Origin: Acetivibrio cellulolyticus CD2
Lineage (GTDB): Bacteria; Bacillota; Clostridia; Acetivibrionales; Acetivibrionaceae
Assembly (NCBI RefSeq): GCF_000179595.2
Contig: NZ_JH556657.1
Location: 754,017-818,016, forward strand
Direction of reading: 5' to 3'
DNA length: 64,000 nucleotides
The notes below the pieces were generated by a model that worked only from the letters and a program-made list of their open reading frames with translations, had not been told where the DNA came from and did no database searches. Made by a program: the position numbers and the translations under genes. The first letter of the stretch is position 1; each line of letters opens with the position of its first letter. This document shows positions 49,186 to 58,159 of this stretch, piece by piece.

Positions 49186-50367
49186 CTACCGGCTTATTAT
49201 TAAGGCAGGAATTCTTATTGTAAAGCAAGTTCCACTGCCCTCAACACTTGAGGCACTTATTTTACCACCATGTGCTTCTACAAGTTCTTTTGCTATTGCC
49301 AAGCCAAGCCCGGTACTCAAAAGGTCTTTGGTTCGCTCAGTATCAACACGGTAAAACCTGTCAAAAACATGTTCCAGCTTGTCCTCTCCAATTCCCCGGC
49401 CGTCATCTCTAACGTCTACACAAACAAAATCCTTCTCCATATATAAATCAACCCATAGGGATAAACTTGCTCCACCCCTGTACTTAACGGCATTTCCTAT
49501 TACATTTCTGAAAATCTGATGTATTCTTTTGGTATCTATATTGAAAACTACATTTTCCTCAAGCTTATTCGTATAGGCAAACTTAAACCCTCTTTCCTGA
49601 AACTCAAGTTCAAATTCCTCAAACAGATCATTAAAAAATGGTATTGCTTCAACTTCTGCAAAATTAAAATCAAGCTTTTGCATATCCAATTTAGAGAACA
49701 GAAACAGATCATCTATCAATTTGTTCATATACTCAGAATTGCTATATATTATCTTAAGATATTTAGACAAATCTTCCCTTGATATCACAGTATCATCCAA
49801 AATAGCTTCTATGTAGCCTTGTATTGACGTCATAGGAGTTTTTAAATCATGAGATATGTTTGCTATAATCGTTTTCCTGTTTTCCTCATATTCAGACTTC
49901 ACCTTTTCCCCTTCCTTAAGCTTCCGGGCCATTTCATTAAATGAGTCAATCAGCTGGCCTATCTCATTTGATACACAATTCTTAATTTCTACATCATAAT
50001 TACCGCGAGCAATTTCAGAAACTCCATTTTTCAGACTTCCTATAGGATTTAATATTTTTGCTTCGATTCTACGCAAAAAGAAAAACTCAAAAAATGTAAC
50101 CATACTGAATAATAAAGCAATAAAAACACTAAAGGCCTTAAAACCTCCATATTTTATGAGAATGTACCATACCAGAAGTGTAAAAATAACAATTACCGGT
50201 TTAGCATATTTGATATACCGATGAAAACGCTGAAACTCGGCTTTATACTTTTTTAATTCCCTGATATGCTTCGGTAAATTCGAAGTATCGCATTCCATAC
50301 AGGCTAATGCGCATTTTTCCTTATTACACTTTTTAAATTTTCCCTTAAACTTTTGGCAAAGGCCCAT
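49186..50367 (-). CDS. Sensor histidine kinase with cysteine-rich N-terminus
   Basis: 393 residues from the ATG at 50367 (site AAGGTGG). The N-terminal cytoplasmic part has five cysteines in 26 residues (positions 4, 14, 19, 23 and 26), then two helices near 56-75 and 78-100 separated by only a few residues. There is therefore no external sensor domain. A HAMP-like linker, the H-box ISHDLKTPM near 175, and the N, D-x-G (DDGRGIG) and G2 (GLGLA) ATP-binding motifs follow. The kinase probably senses a cytoplasmic or membrane cue; the cysteines suggest a metal or redox cue. Confidence 0.88.
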   Translation of the reverse strand: MGLCQKFKGKFKKCNKEKCALACMECDTSNLPKHIRELKKYKAEFQRFHRYIKYAKPVIVIFTLLVWYILIKYGGFKAFSVFIALLFSMVTFFEFFFLRRIEAKILNPIGSLKNGVSEIARGNYDVEIKNCVSNEIGQLIDSFNEMARKLKEGEKVKSEYEENRKTIIANISHDLKTPMTSIQGYIEAILDDTVISREDLSKYLKIIYSNSEYMNKLIDDLFLFSKLDMQKLDFNFAEVEAIPFFNDLFEEFELEFQERGFKFAYTNKLEENVVFNIDTKRIHQIFRNVIGNAVKYRGGASLSLWVDLYMEKDFVCVDVRDDGRGIGEDKLEHVFDRFYRVDTERTKDLLSTGLGLAIAKELVEAHGGKISASSVEGSGTCFTIRIPALIISR

Positions 50368-50442
50368 ATATACCACCTTAAATATAATAAATGCAAATTG
50401 TAATTATTTACTTAGGAATAATGAAAATATGACATGATCTTA

Positions 50443-50470
50443 ATTATACTACAATATCTTAAAATGGCAA
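50443..50470 (-). promoter_or_regulatory. Promoter of the kinase-regulator operon
   Basis: Minus-strand -35 TTGCCA, 16-base spacer, perfect -10 TATAAT, about 75 bases before the kinase start. Confidence 0.65.
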
Positions 50471-50471
50471 A

Positions 50472-50503
50472 GGATGCAAATACTTACTTCGTATTTAGCA
50501 TCC
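50472..50503 (-). terminator. Terminator after the Cys/His-rich gene
   Basis: GGATGCAAATAC pairs with GTATTTAGCATCC (one bulged base), 46 bases past the stop at 50549, with T-rich sequence after it on the minus strand. Confidence 0.65.
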
Positions 50504-50548
50504 TCTGTTTCTTTACAGCATAAAATCATTCCTTTTGAACCTCTTTGC

Positions 50549-51214
50549 CTACCAGTTGAAGTTAGCTTCCGCAAATAATTTCACATCACAGTTTTCATTG
50601 TTTTCATCTTTCTTAACTCCGTCTACCTCTATGGATATTTTCTCAATTTCGCTTTTACTGTTTACAAAAACCTTAAAATTAAAGTCAGTTTTCTCAACAC
50701 CGTGGAATTCCTTCATAAATTTGTGCTTGCAATTTTCTTCATCCATACACTTGTGATTATCACAGCACTCCTTCATATGTTCACAAAATGCCGCTTTTAA
50801 ATCTTCAGACATATCTGCATGCTGCAAGCTAAGTATTACGGATTTGTCTTCCTGTTCAAGAACCTTGATACTATTTAGCACCCCTAAAGCAAATGTAATT
50901 TTTCCAAAGCAATCCTTTACCCCGGAATTTCCATTATGGTGAGCGTGCAAATGCTTCATAAAGCACATATGCCCCTTACATTCATCACCTTGAAATTCAA
51001 GACTGTTTTGCAGTTTGATTTTCTTTCCTTCGCAGTCTACTTCAGAGTTAGTTGTAACTTTTTTAAATCCAGTCTTATTGTTTTTCTCAAAGGTATTGTC
51101 AATGCTGAATACCTTTTTTTGCCCTTTAACAGCCTCTGCAGTTAGAGTACCATTAAAAACCTCCTTTGACTTCATTGTTTTAAAAACATCGTACAAAATT
51201 TTAATCTTATTCAT
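50549..51214 (-). CDS. Cys/His-rich hypothetical protein
   Basis: 221 residues with no signal peptide and no membrane helix. Two clusters of potential metal ligands stand out: CKGHMCFMKHLHAHH near residues 79-93 and CEHMKECCDNHKCMDEENC near 143-161. The rest alternates Lys/Glu-rich strands. The family is not recognised. It precedes the kinase gene, which has its own cysteine cluster, with a terminator between them. A metal-binding or metal-buffering role is an inference from composition only. Confidence 0.7.
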   Translation of the reverse strand: MNKIKILYDVFKTMKSKEVFNGTLTAEAVKGQKKVFSIDNTFEKNNKTGFKKVTTNSEVDCEGKKIKLQNSLEFQGDECKGHMCFMKHLHAHHNGNSGVKDCFGKITFALGVLNSIKVLEQEDKSVILSLQHADMSEDLKAAFCEHMKECCDNHKCMDEENCKHKFMKEFHGVEKTDFNFKVFVNSKSEIEKISIEVDGVKKDENNENCDVKLFAEANFNW

Positions 51215-51371
51215 AATTTCGGCCTCCTTTTTATTTTGAGATACTGTACTGTTTTGTATCTGCTATGAGGCCATTATAAATCTCGAATTTAAATGGAAAA
51301 TAAAGCAAATTTAAAAATTCTATAAAGATTTTTAAAAACATTCTAAACAATTGAAAAGTACATCTGCTAAA

Positions 51372-51406
51372 CACAAGGCTGTTGGATATTCTCCAGCAGC
51401 CTTGTG
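51372..51406 (-). terminator. Terminator of the YtxH-like gene
   Basis: Perfect CACAAGGCTG/CAGCCTTGTG arms, extended inward by TTGGA/TCCA pairing, 32 bases past the stop, followed by a short T-run on the minus strand. Confidence 0.75.
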
Positions 51407-51437
51407 ATGTGCATATTTATACTTTTCACAAAATAAT

Positions 51438-51797
51438 TTATTCTTTTTCAGCAGGCTGTTCTTCCTGCATTGCATCTTCCGTCTCAACGTTTTTTCCACT
51501 ATCTTTAGTAAAGAATTTACTAACATTACCCCAAATACCCTTTAAACCATTCTGAATTCCAGCTGCCTTTTCTTTCACATTATTAGCAGAATCCTTTACA
51601 CTTTCTGACGCTTCCTTAACATTGTTTGCAATATCCTGTCTTGTCTCTTTACCGGCTTTAGGTGCAAAGAGTAACCCTGTTACGGCTCCAACAGCGGAAC
51701 CTAGAGTTGCAGCTGCAGCAAATTTTTTAACCGCCTTAGCCTTTTTTTCTTTTTCTTTCTTATTTTTAGCATCCTTCAAAGACTTTAAAAATTTCAT
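51438..51797 (-). CDS. YtxH-like protein
   Basis: 119 residues. After a basic, Lys-rich start comes a short hydrophobic helix with the family pattern LGSAVGAVTGLLFAPKAGKETR (residues about 32-55), then a Lys/Glu/Ser-rich amphipathic tail that can form a coiled coil. YtxH-type proteins are general-stress or envelope-associated proteins. It lies 54 bases downstream of the superoxide dismutase gene on the same strand, so they may be co-transcribed. Confidence 0.8.
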   Translation of the reverse strand: MKFLKSLKDAKNKKEKEKKAKAVKKFAAAATLGSAVGAVTGLLFAPKAGKETRQDIANNVKEASESVKDSANNVKEKAAGIQNGLKGIWGNVSKFFTKDSGKNVETEDAMQEEQPAEKE

Positions 51798-51851
51798 AAT
51801 AATAATCCTCCTAAACTCATATATTATATTTCTATTCCCCAGCGTATTAAC

Positions 51852-52391
51852 CTATTCTTGGCAAAATCGGAATCTAGGTTCAATAACTCCGCAAGCAAGC
51901 CTTTTGCCTGAATTTCCAGCCGGTTGAGTCCTATAATCATCAGGATTATTGTGTATTATAACTGCCCTTCCTAAAATATCTTTTACTTTAAATTTGTCAG
52001 TAAAAAAGCACATCCTTGCAATACCATGGTTGGAAAATAACACTGGAAAATCTCCTGCATGATTGCCATGTGGCTGGCCATTAGGATTCCAATGTCCTCC
52101 TGCTGCCATGAATGGCTCTTCTCTATTACCAACTTCGCAATTACCGTTTTCGTGTATGTGAAAACCGTGTGGTCCTACAGGCGCTTCACCGTTTTTACCC
52201 GGTTTGTATTCCGGAAGCCCTGATACTTCAACATATATTTGTGTCCCGCCCGGTACATCCTTAAATATCACATGGCCACTGATCTGCGGAGCGAGTGTAC
52301 CTCCACGTATATAGGCAACAGCCTCCGCACTAGTTACAGGCCAAGGCTGCACTGCATTCATCATTGTCATATAAATTGCATTCACACTCAT
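51852..52391 (-). CDS. sodC: Superoxide dismutase, Cu/Zn family
   Basis: 179 residues. All metal ligands are visible: GFHIH (two copper His), GGHWNP (bridging His), PHGNHAGDFP (zinc His and Asp) and AVIIHNNPDD (final copper His). The disulfide pair is in ENGNCEVG and RLACGVI. There is no signal peptide or lipobox, unlike most bacterial SodC, so it appears cytoplasmic. It converts superoxide to peroxide and oxygen. The AGGGAGGT site is very close to the ATG at 52391; the GTG at 52385 is better spaced and may be the true start. Confidence 0.9.
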   Translation of the reverse strand: MSVNAIYMTMMNAVQPWPVTSAEAVAYIRGGTLAPQISGHVIFKDVPGGTQIYVEVSGLPEYKPGKNGEAPVGPHGFHIHENGNCEVGNREEPFMAAGGHWNPNGQPHGNHAGDFPVLFSNHGIARMCFFTDKFKVKDILGRAVIIHNNPDDYRTQPAGNSGKRLACGVIEPRFRFCQE

Positions 52392-52454
52392 ACCTCCCTA
52401 CAATAAATTCTGCATGAGAACCTTGAAATAAGTACTCCGATTAACTTTTAATTG

Positions 52455-52483
52455 AAATATAATATATTATATTTGAGCGTCAA
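52455..52483 (-). promoter_or_regulatory. sodC promoter overlapped by a palindrome
   Basis: Minus-strand -35 TTGACG (52478-52483), 16-base spacer and -10 TATATT (52456-52461). A perfect 20-base palindrome (arms AAATATAATA/TATTATATTT, 52455-52474) covers the -10 and most of the spacer. It resembles a PerR-type operator but has a two-base centre, not one. A repressor site is likely. Confidence 0.5.
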
Positions 52484-52539
52484 CATAATTGTGACTTTTA
52501 AAAGAAGATTCTCAATATGAATTGATTAAAGAAGGATAG

Positions 52540-52587
52540 TCGCCAATCAATTCCCGGTTATGATTTTCCTCGGAAATGTTGGCGACA
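52540..52587 (-). terminator. Terminator of the topoisomerase operon
   Basis: GTCGCCAA pairs with TTGGCGAC around a loop of about 32 bases, 25 bases past the subunit A stop. T-rich sequence follows on the minus strand. The loop is large, so strength is uncertain. Confidence 0.5.
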
Positions 52588-52611
52588 AGTTTATTCATTT
52601 ATTCCAAATAA

Positions 52612-54795
52612 TCAAAGTTCAAACTTAATCTGACCGTCCTCTTTATCTTCATCCTTGATATAACATCCGACAGCCGGTATATTTTTTGTCCTGTAATAAT
52701 CAAGGTCTTTGAACGAAACCTCAGATAACCTTTTTACAGTGGTCATCACGCTTCCCTTCTTTTCCTTGAGTACCTGAACTCCCTGAGAATCCCTGGTGGA
52801 TTTAGGGTTGATATTTGAAGTACTAAATATCAATACTTTCTTAAGACTACTGAACGCAACGAGTTCCTCATCCTCAGTAATGTATTGCATATATATTATT
52901 TTTGACAAATCACTATAGGCATTTGCAAGCTTTTTGCGGTTTGTCTTTGTCGCGTAGCTTTCCAAATCAATCTTTGCAACTTTTCCATTTTCAAATGCAA
53001 AAATCATATAGCCTTTATAGTCATCGGTTGCAACTATATTAATAATCCTTTCATCTGCTTCCAGTCCTAAAAGGTTGGTCAGATAGTCACCCAGACTGCT
53101 TGCCTTACAATCGTCAATTTCATAAATCCTGATCTTATATACTGTCTGCTTGTTTGAGAACAACAGTAAATCAGCTTTATTATGAGTCTCAATCTCCTGA
53201 ACTATAGAGTCATCGTCTTTCAGCTTATGCTCAGGACTTGTTCTTAAAGACGTAAGAGGTATCTTTTTCAAGTAGTTGTGATCGGTTAAAAATATCTTTA
53301 AGTTATAATCCTCAATAAAATGTTCCTGAGTAATTTCTTCAACATGCTCTTCATGCAGTATATCAGTACGTCTCGGCTTGCCGTATTTTTTTGAAACCTC
53401 GCCCAGCTGCTTGACTATTATTTTCTTTATCTTTTTGTCATTTCCATATATATCTTTTAACTCTGCAATTTCTTTCTCAAGCTTGTCAATCTCGCTGACC
53501 TTGTCTAAAATGTATTCCTTGTTTAAATTTCTCAGCTTTATTTCCGCGATAAATTCCGCCTGCACATGGTCTACCCCAAAACCGTCCATAAGGTTTGGTA
53601 TAACCATTGCATCCTCTTCAGTTTCCCTGATTAATCTTATTGCCTTATCTATATCCAAAAGTATTTTCTTCAAACCGACTAATAAATGGAGCCTATCCGA
53701 CTTTTTATTTATATCGAACAGAGTTTGCCTCTTAATACAATCTACCCTGAATTCAATCCAATTAGCCAATATACCTTTTATGCCAAGCACCTTAGGTCGG
53801 CCATTTATCAAAAGATTAAAGTTGCACCCAAAACTGTCTTCGAGCGGTGTCAGCTTGTAAAGCTTATTCATTAAGGCATCCGGATCGGTATTCCTTCTTA
53901 TATCGATGGTGACCTTAAGACCGTCGAGATCAGTTTCATCCCTTACATCCAAAATATCTTTAATCTTATTATTCTTAACAAGCTCAATAATTGAATCTAT
54001 GATAGCTTCAGTAGTTGTAGTGTACGGTATTTCATAGATTTCGATGCAGTTGTTTTCCTTGTCATACCTGTATTTCCCTCTTACTTTAAAGCTTCCTCTG
54101 CCGGTGTTATATATTTCTTTAATATCCTTCTCTTTATATATAAGCTGCCCGCCTGATGTAAAATCCGGTGCCTTTAAGTAATCTGAGACCTCTATATTTT
54201 CATTGTTTATAAATTGAATGGCAGTCTCGCAAACCTCATTCAGATTGAAACTGCAAATATTACTGGCCATTCCAACAGCTATTCCCTGATTTGCACTTAC
54301 CAGAATATTAGGAAAAGTTATCGGAAGAAGAGTAGGCTCTTTCATTGTTCCGTCATAATTGTCTACAAAATCAACGGCATCCTTGTCAAGGTCTCTAAAA
54401 AGCTCCTCACATATCTTATCAAGCTTAACTTCCGTATAACGGGGCGCTGCAAAGTGCATATCCCTTGAATACTGTTTTCCGAAGTTTCCCTTAGAGTCGA
54501 CATAAGGGTGCAAAAGCGCATCATTACCCCTTGTCAGCCTTACCATTGTCTCGTAAATTGCCATATCTCCATGAGGATTAAGCTTCATAGTCTGACCGAC
54601 AACATTGGCCGATTTGGTTCGTCCCCCTGTCAATAAGCCCATTTTATACATGGTATACAGGAGTTTCCTGTGCGATGGCTTAAGACCGTCTATTTCAGGT
54701 ATTGCCCTTGAAACAATTACGCTCATGGCATAGGGCATATAATTTTTTTCAAGTGTATCAACAATCTTCTGTTCAATTAATCGACTTTTGGACAT
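52612..54795 (-). CDS. Type IIA DNA topoisomerase, subunit A (GyrA/ParC-like)
   Basis: 727 residues, shorter than GyrA or ParC (about 800-850). The breakage-reunion domain starts NYMPYAMSVIVSRAIPEIDG; the catalytic Tyr is Tyr120 in FAAPRYTE, with the preceding Arg. A coiled coil lies near 430-480. The C-terminal domain is about 220 residues, and the gyrase box (QRRGGKG) is not seen, so negative supercoiling is unlikely. It sits 61 bases after the subunit B gene. The sequence is divergent from housekeeping GyrA (LNPHGDMAIYE in place of YHPHGD), suggesting a second, topoisomerase IV-like enzyme. Confidence 0.85.
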   Translation of the reverse strand: MSKSRLIEQKIVDTLEKNYMPYAMSVIVSRAIPEIDGLKPSHRKLLYTMYKMGLLTGGRTKSANVVGQTMKLNPHGDMAIYETMVRLTRGNDALLHPYVDSKGNFGKQYSRDMHFAAPRYTEVKLDKICEELFRDLDKDAVDFVDNYDGTMKEPTLLPITFPNILVSANQGIAVGMASNICSFNLNEVCETAIQFINNENIEVSDYLKAPDFTSGGQLIYKEKDIKEIYNTGRGSFKVRGKYRYDKENNCIEIYEIPYTTTTEAIIDSIIELVKNNKIKDILDVRDETDLDGLKVTIDIRRNTDPDALMNKLYKLTPLEDSFGCNFNLLINGRPKVLGIKGILANWIEFRVDCIKRQTLFDINKKSDRLHLLVGLKKILLDIDKAIRLIRETEEDAMVIPNLMDGFGVDHVQAEFIAEIKLRNLNKEYILDKVSEIDKLEKEIAELKDIYGNDKKIKKIIVKQLGEVSKKYGKPRRTDILHEEHVEEITQEHFIEDYNLKIFLTDHNYLKKIPLTSLRTSPEHKLKDDDSIVQEIETHNKADLLLFSNKQTVYKIRIYEIDDCKASSLGDYLTNLLGLEADERIINIVATDDYKGYMIFAFENGKVAKIDLESYATKTNRKKLANAYSDLSKIIYMQYITEDEELVAFSSLKKVLIFSTSNINPKSTRDSQGVQVLKEKKGSVMTTVKRLSEVSFKDLDYYRTKNIPAVGCYIKDEDKEDGQIKFEL

Positions 54796-54856
54796 AATAA
54801 AAATTCACCTTTCCAAAATACTCATCTTTGCTAAAGTTCAACATTTCATTTACCCT

Positions 54857-56836
54857 CTACGATACGTCTATCATATCCAGATACCTGTAGCCGTTTTCTT
54901 CAATAAAATTCTTTCTCCCCGGAAGATTGTCCCCCAGCAGGACATCAAACATTCTCTCGGTGCTTTCCACATCATCTGGCATTACCTTAATAAGCTTTCT
55001 TGATTCGGGATTCATGGTTGTCTCCCACATCATCTCCGGCTGGTTTTCACCAAGTCCCTTTGAACGTTGAACGCTATACTTTCCATTGAGTTTTGCAACT
55101 ATATCGTTTTTTTCCTTATCGGAATACGCAAAATATGTTTTATCCTTGTGTGTTATTTCAAAAAGCGGTGACTCAGCTATAAAAACCTTTCCTAAATTAA
55201 TCAGTGTAGGTACTAACCTGTAAATCATGGCAAGTATAAGAGTCCTGATCTGGAAGCCGTCTACATCGGCATCTGTACAGATAATTATCTTACTCCATCT
55301 GAAGTTGTTGATATCAAATGTATTAAGCTCCTTGTTATGCTTGCTCTTAATTTCTACACCACAGCCCAAAACCTTTAAAAGATCTACGATTATTTCACTC
55401 TTAAAAATATTATCATAGTCTGCTTTCAAGCAGTTCAGTATCTTACCTCTTACAGGTATTATCGCCTGAAACTCAGCATCTCTGCCCAGCTTACATGCAC
55501 CTAACGCTGAATCTCCCTCCACTATATAAATCTCTCTTCTGTTGATATCTTTCGTCCTACAGTCAACAAATTTCTTAACCCTATTGGATATATCAATATT
55601 TCCGGTAAGCTTCTTTTTTATATTAATTCTTGTCTTTTCAGCAGTCTCACGGCTTCTCTTGTTCACAATGATCTGCTCAATTATCTTGTCACTTTCCATC
55701 TTGTTTTCAATGAAGTATACCTCAAGCTGCTGCTTCAAAAAATCAGTCATCGCTTCCTGAATAAACTTGTTTGTTATTGACTTTTTGGTCTGGTTTTCGT
55801 AGCTTGTAATTGTTGAGAATGAATTTGTAACAAGTATCAAGCTGTCCTGGATGTCCTGAAATGTTATCTTGGCTTCATCCTTGGTATACTTGCCGCGTGC
55901 TTTTATACACTTGTCTATTTCGTATACAAAAGCGTTTTTGACAGCCTTGTCAGGAGCTCCTCCATGTTCAAGAAAACTTGAATTATGATAATATTCCATC
56001 ATATTGATCTCGTTATTAAAACTGAACGCTATCTGCATCTTTACTTTGTATTCCGGTTTATCTTCCCTGTCTCTTCCCTTTGTACTTGTTTCATAAAATT
56101 GAATACCTGTAAAGGACTTTTCACTAGACACTTCAGTTATATAGTCAACAATTCCATTCTCATAGCAGTATTCAAACGTCTCTGTTGACTCCTCATCAAA
56201 AAGGACAAACTTCAAACCGGCATTTACAACCGCCTGCTTTTTAAGAATATTTGAATAATACTCAAGCGGTATATTAATATCTGTAAATACGTCAAGATCA
56301 GGTTTCCATTTTATAATGGTTCCTGTTCCCTCATAATTGCACTTTTGCTTTAGGAGCCCACCTACATTTTCACCCTTTTCAAAATGCAAATCGTATTTGA
56401 ACCCATCTCTGTAAACAGTGACATCCATATATTCAGAACTATATTGCGTAGCACAGCTTCCAAGTCCGTTTAAGCCGAGACTGAATTCATAATTCTCTCC
56501 GGAATTGTTCTTGTACTTACCACCTGCATAAAGCTCACAAAAAACCAATTCCCAGTTGTATCTCTGCTCTTTTTCATTATAATCGAGGGGTATTCCTCTT
56601 CCATGATCCTTTATCATCACAGAATTATCCTTAAACCTTGAAACCTCAATTACCCTTCCAAAGCCTTCTCTTGCTTCATCTATTGAATTTGAAAGTATCT
56701 CAAAAACAGAATGCTCGCACCCCTCAATACCATCAGATCCAAATATAACTGAAGGCCTTAGCCTTACCCTATCAGCACCTTTTAAAGAGGTAATACTCTC
56801 ATTGCCATACTGTTCAACTTTACTTTGCTTTGACAT
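54857..56836 (-). CDS. Type IIA DNA topoisomerase, subunit B (GyrB/ParE-like)
   Basis: About 659 residues. The ATP site shows LSNSIDEA (canonical DNSIDEA), DHGRGIP and SLGLNGLGS (canonical GLHGVG). The TOPRIM domain has VEGDSALG (canonical EGDSAGG), PVRGKILNCLKA and TDADVDGFQIRTL (canonical DADVDGAHI). These differences mark a divergent paralogue, but the catalytic acids are kept. The ATG at 56836 is a plausible start, though its TAGGAG site is 15 bases away; a GTG upstream lies inside that site. Together with subunit A it would form a heterotetramer that relaxes or decatenates DNA. Confidence 0.87.
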   Translation of the reverse strand: MSKQSKVEQYGNESITSLKGADRVRLRPSVIFGSDGIEGCEHSVFEILSNSIDEAREGFGRVIEVSRFKDNSVMIKDHGRGIPLDYNEKEQRYNWELVFCELYAGGKYKNNSGENYEFSLGLNGLGSCATQYSSEYMDVTVYRDGFKYDLHFEKGENVGGLLKQKCNYEGTGTIIKWKPDLDVFTDINIPLEYYSNILKKQAVVNAGLKFVLFDEESTETFEYCYENGIVDYITEVSSEKSFTGIQFYETSTKGRDREDKPEYKVKMQIAFSFNNEINMMEYYHNSSFLEHGGAPDKAVKNAFVYEIDKCIKARGKYTKDEAKITFQDIQDSLILVTNSFSTITSYENQTKKSITNKFIQEAMTDFLKQQLEVYFIENKMESDKIIEQIIVNKRSRETAEKTRINIKKKLTGNIDISNRVKKFVDCRTKDINRREIYIVEGDSALGACKLGRDAEFQAIIPVRGKILNCLKADYDNIFKSEIIVDLLKVLGCGVEIKSKHNKELNTFDINNFRWSKIIICTDADVDGFQIRTLILAMIYRLVPTLINLGKVFIAESPLFEITHKDKTYFAYSDKEKNDIVAKLNGKYSVQRSKGLGENQPEMMWETTMNPESRKLIKVMPDDVESTERMFDVLLGDNLPGRKNFIEENGYRYLDMIDVS

Positions 56837-57025
56837 ATTCGTAAAGCACACTCCTATCAGAAAATTCTGCCTTGATACGGGATGTTACCCCCAAAAATCA
56901 GCTTACATCAAACTAATGTTCGTGTCAAGTCAAGGATGCAACAGATCCAATCTTTCCTACATTTGTCCTAAAATAGTAAATAAATTCGTAAGTAATTTTT
57001 TTTAAAATTTTGTTAAAAACCTATG

Positions 57026-57054
57026 TTGATTATTTGAAAATATTATAATATAAT
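57026..57054 (+). promoter_or_regulatory. Promoter of the 159-residue gene
   Basis: -35 TTGATT, exactly 17 bases, perfect -10 TATAAT, with AT-rich flanks. The start point would be near 57061, giving a leader of about 110 bases. Nothing else was seen in the 56837-57173 gap. Confidence 0.7.
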
Positions 57055-57173
57055 TTTCTTGGAAATAAAATGCTAAAACTTTTTTTAGAATGCTTAGGTT
57101 TCATTTCAGTATAGCGTCTCAATTATACCTTGCATATTTTTTCATTCAAATAACTAAAAAAGGACTGATTCAT

Positions 57174-57653
57174 GTGAAGGATTTAAGTATTACTAAAGCT
57201 GAATGGGAAAGCTCTAGAATTGATTCCGTTTTAGAAATTGAAAAGTTAGAACCTGATGATATGGAATCTTTCGTAAGAGACTTTCTACTCCCAAATTTAC
57301 AACATAGTTACAATCATGTCAAGGAGTATATCTCCAACAACACAAGAAAAAACATATACACAATAAAGAAACAGCTGGCTGACTTAATTGAGAATCAGGA
57401 AGTAGTAAGAATTTCCACAAGTGAAGCATTTGAGTCAACTAATATTAGCAAGTTTGGTGCATCATATTTGATACTTGAAAGCCTCAATGATATTTACCTT
57501 TTTTCATCGATTATGAAATCAAAGATACCTACCTGTGATGCAAACACAAAACTGTTGTTTACATTAGGGAAGCTATCAAAAGAAATATGCACTTTACAAA
57601 AAGAAATTAGAGAATCTTTAGAACAACAAGCAAGAAGCTGCCTAAGAATTTAG
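57174..57653 (+). CDS. Hypothetical helical protein, 159 residues
   Basis: The GTG at 57174 is chosen because AAAGGA lies nine bases before it; the longer frame from 57090 would add an unlikely hydrophobic tail. The product is soluble, mostly alpha-helical and acidic (VKDLSITKAEWESSRIDSVL at the start, EICTLQKEIRESLEQQ at the end). The family is not recognised. It has its own promoter and a terminator overlapping its stop, so it is a single-gene unit between the topoisomerase operon and the exporter genes. Confidence 0.65.
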   Translation: MKDLSITKAEWESSRIDSVLEIEKLEPDDMESFVRDFLLPNLQHSYNHVKEYISNNTRKNIYTIKKQLADLIENQEVVRISTSEAFESTNISKFGASYLILESLNDIYLFSSIMKSKIPTCDANTKLLFTLGKLSKEICTLQKEIRESLEQQARSCLRI

Positions 57654-57666
57654 GCGGCTTTTTTTT
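57636..57666 (+). terminator. Strong terminator
   Basis: AGCTGCCTAA/TTAGGCGGCT stem (one G-T pair) followed by an eight-T run. The stop codon of the preceding gene lies in the stem. Confidence 0.9.
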
Positions 57667-57706
57667 GAAAAGTTTGAAAAAACAAATATCCTAATATCAA
57701 GTTAGG

Positions 57707-58159
57707 CTAAATACTCCTCAGATTTTTATTTTTTCTCTTTTTTAACAACCGAAAGACAGCTGATATCAGCAATATTCCAAAAGCAATAGCAGCCGCACTG
57801 GCTATAGCTTGTATTCCCGTATTTGCAGCTTCAAACAGCTTATTTTCAGAAATATATTGTGTAGAATTATAAATCGCAATTCCTGGAACCAGAGGAAAAA
57901 TTCCCGGAATGGAAAATACCATAGCAGGAGCTTTTATCAATCTTGCAACGCTTTCGCTGTACAACCCCACTACGACAGCACCTAAAAAGCTCGATATTAC
58001 AACATTGCCTGTAGATTCAAGTATCCAGGCATATGTAATCCACCCCAGCATACCGGATAACCCAACCCATAACAGATTCTTTCTTGTTACATTGTACATT
58101 ATTGCTGGACATAGACTCGCTATAAAAGCTAAAATAATCTCTTCCATTGTTAAATCCAC
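57707..58159 (-). CDS. ThrE-type exporter, C-terminal half (small subunit)
   Basis: 150 residues with four hydrophobic helices, matching the ThrE_2 family (PF12821): FLGAVVVGLYSESVARL, then PAMVFSIPGIFPLVPGIAIY, a loop with two Pro-Gly turns. The family exports threonine, serine or related small molecules. It overlaps the large subunit gene by ten bases, the usual split two-gene form. Confidence 0.85.
   Translation of the reverse strand: MDLTMEEIILAFIASLCPAIMYNVTRKNLLWVGLSGMLGWITYAWILESTGNVVISSFLGAVVVGLYSESVARLIKAPAMVFSIPGIFPLVPGIAIYNSTQYISENKLFEAANTGIQAIASAAAIAFGILLISAVFRLLKKRKNKNLRSI

Noticed and set aside
52455-52474. Exact PerR box at sodC
   Set aside because: The palindrome has a two-base centre; PerR boxes are 7-1-7. 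Kept only as an operator candidate.
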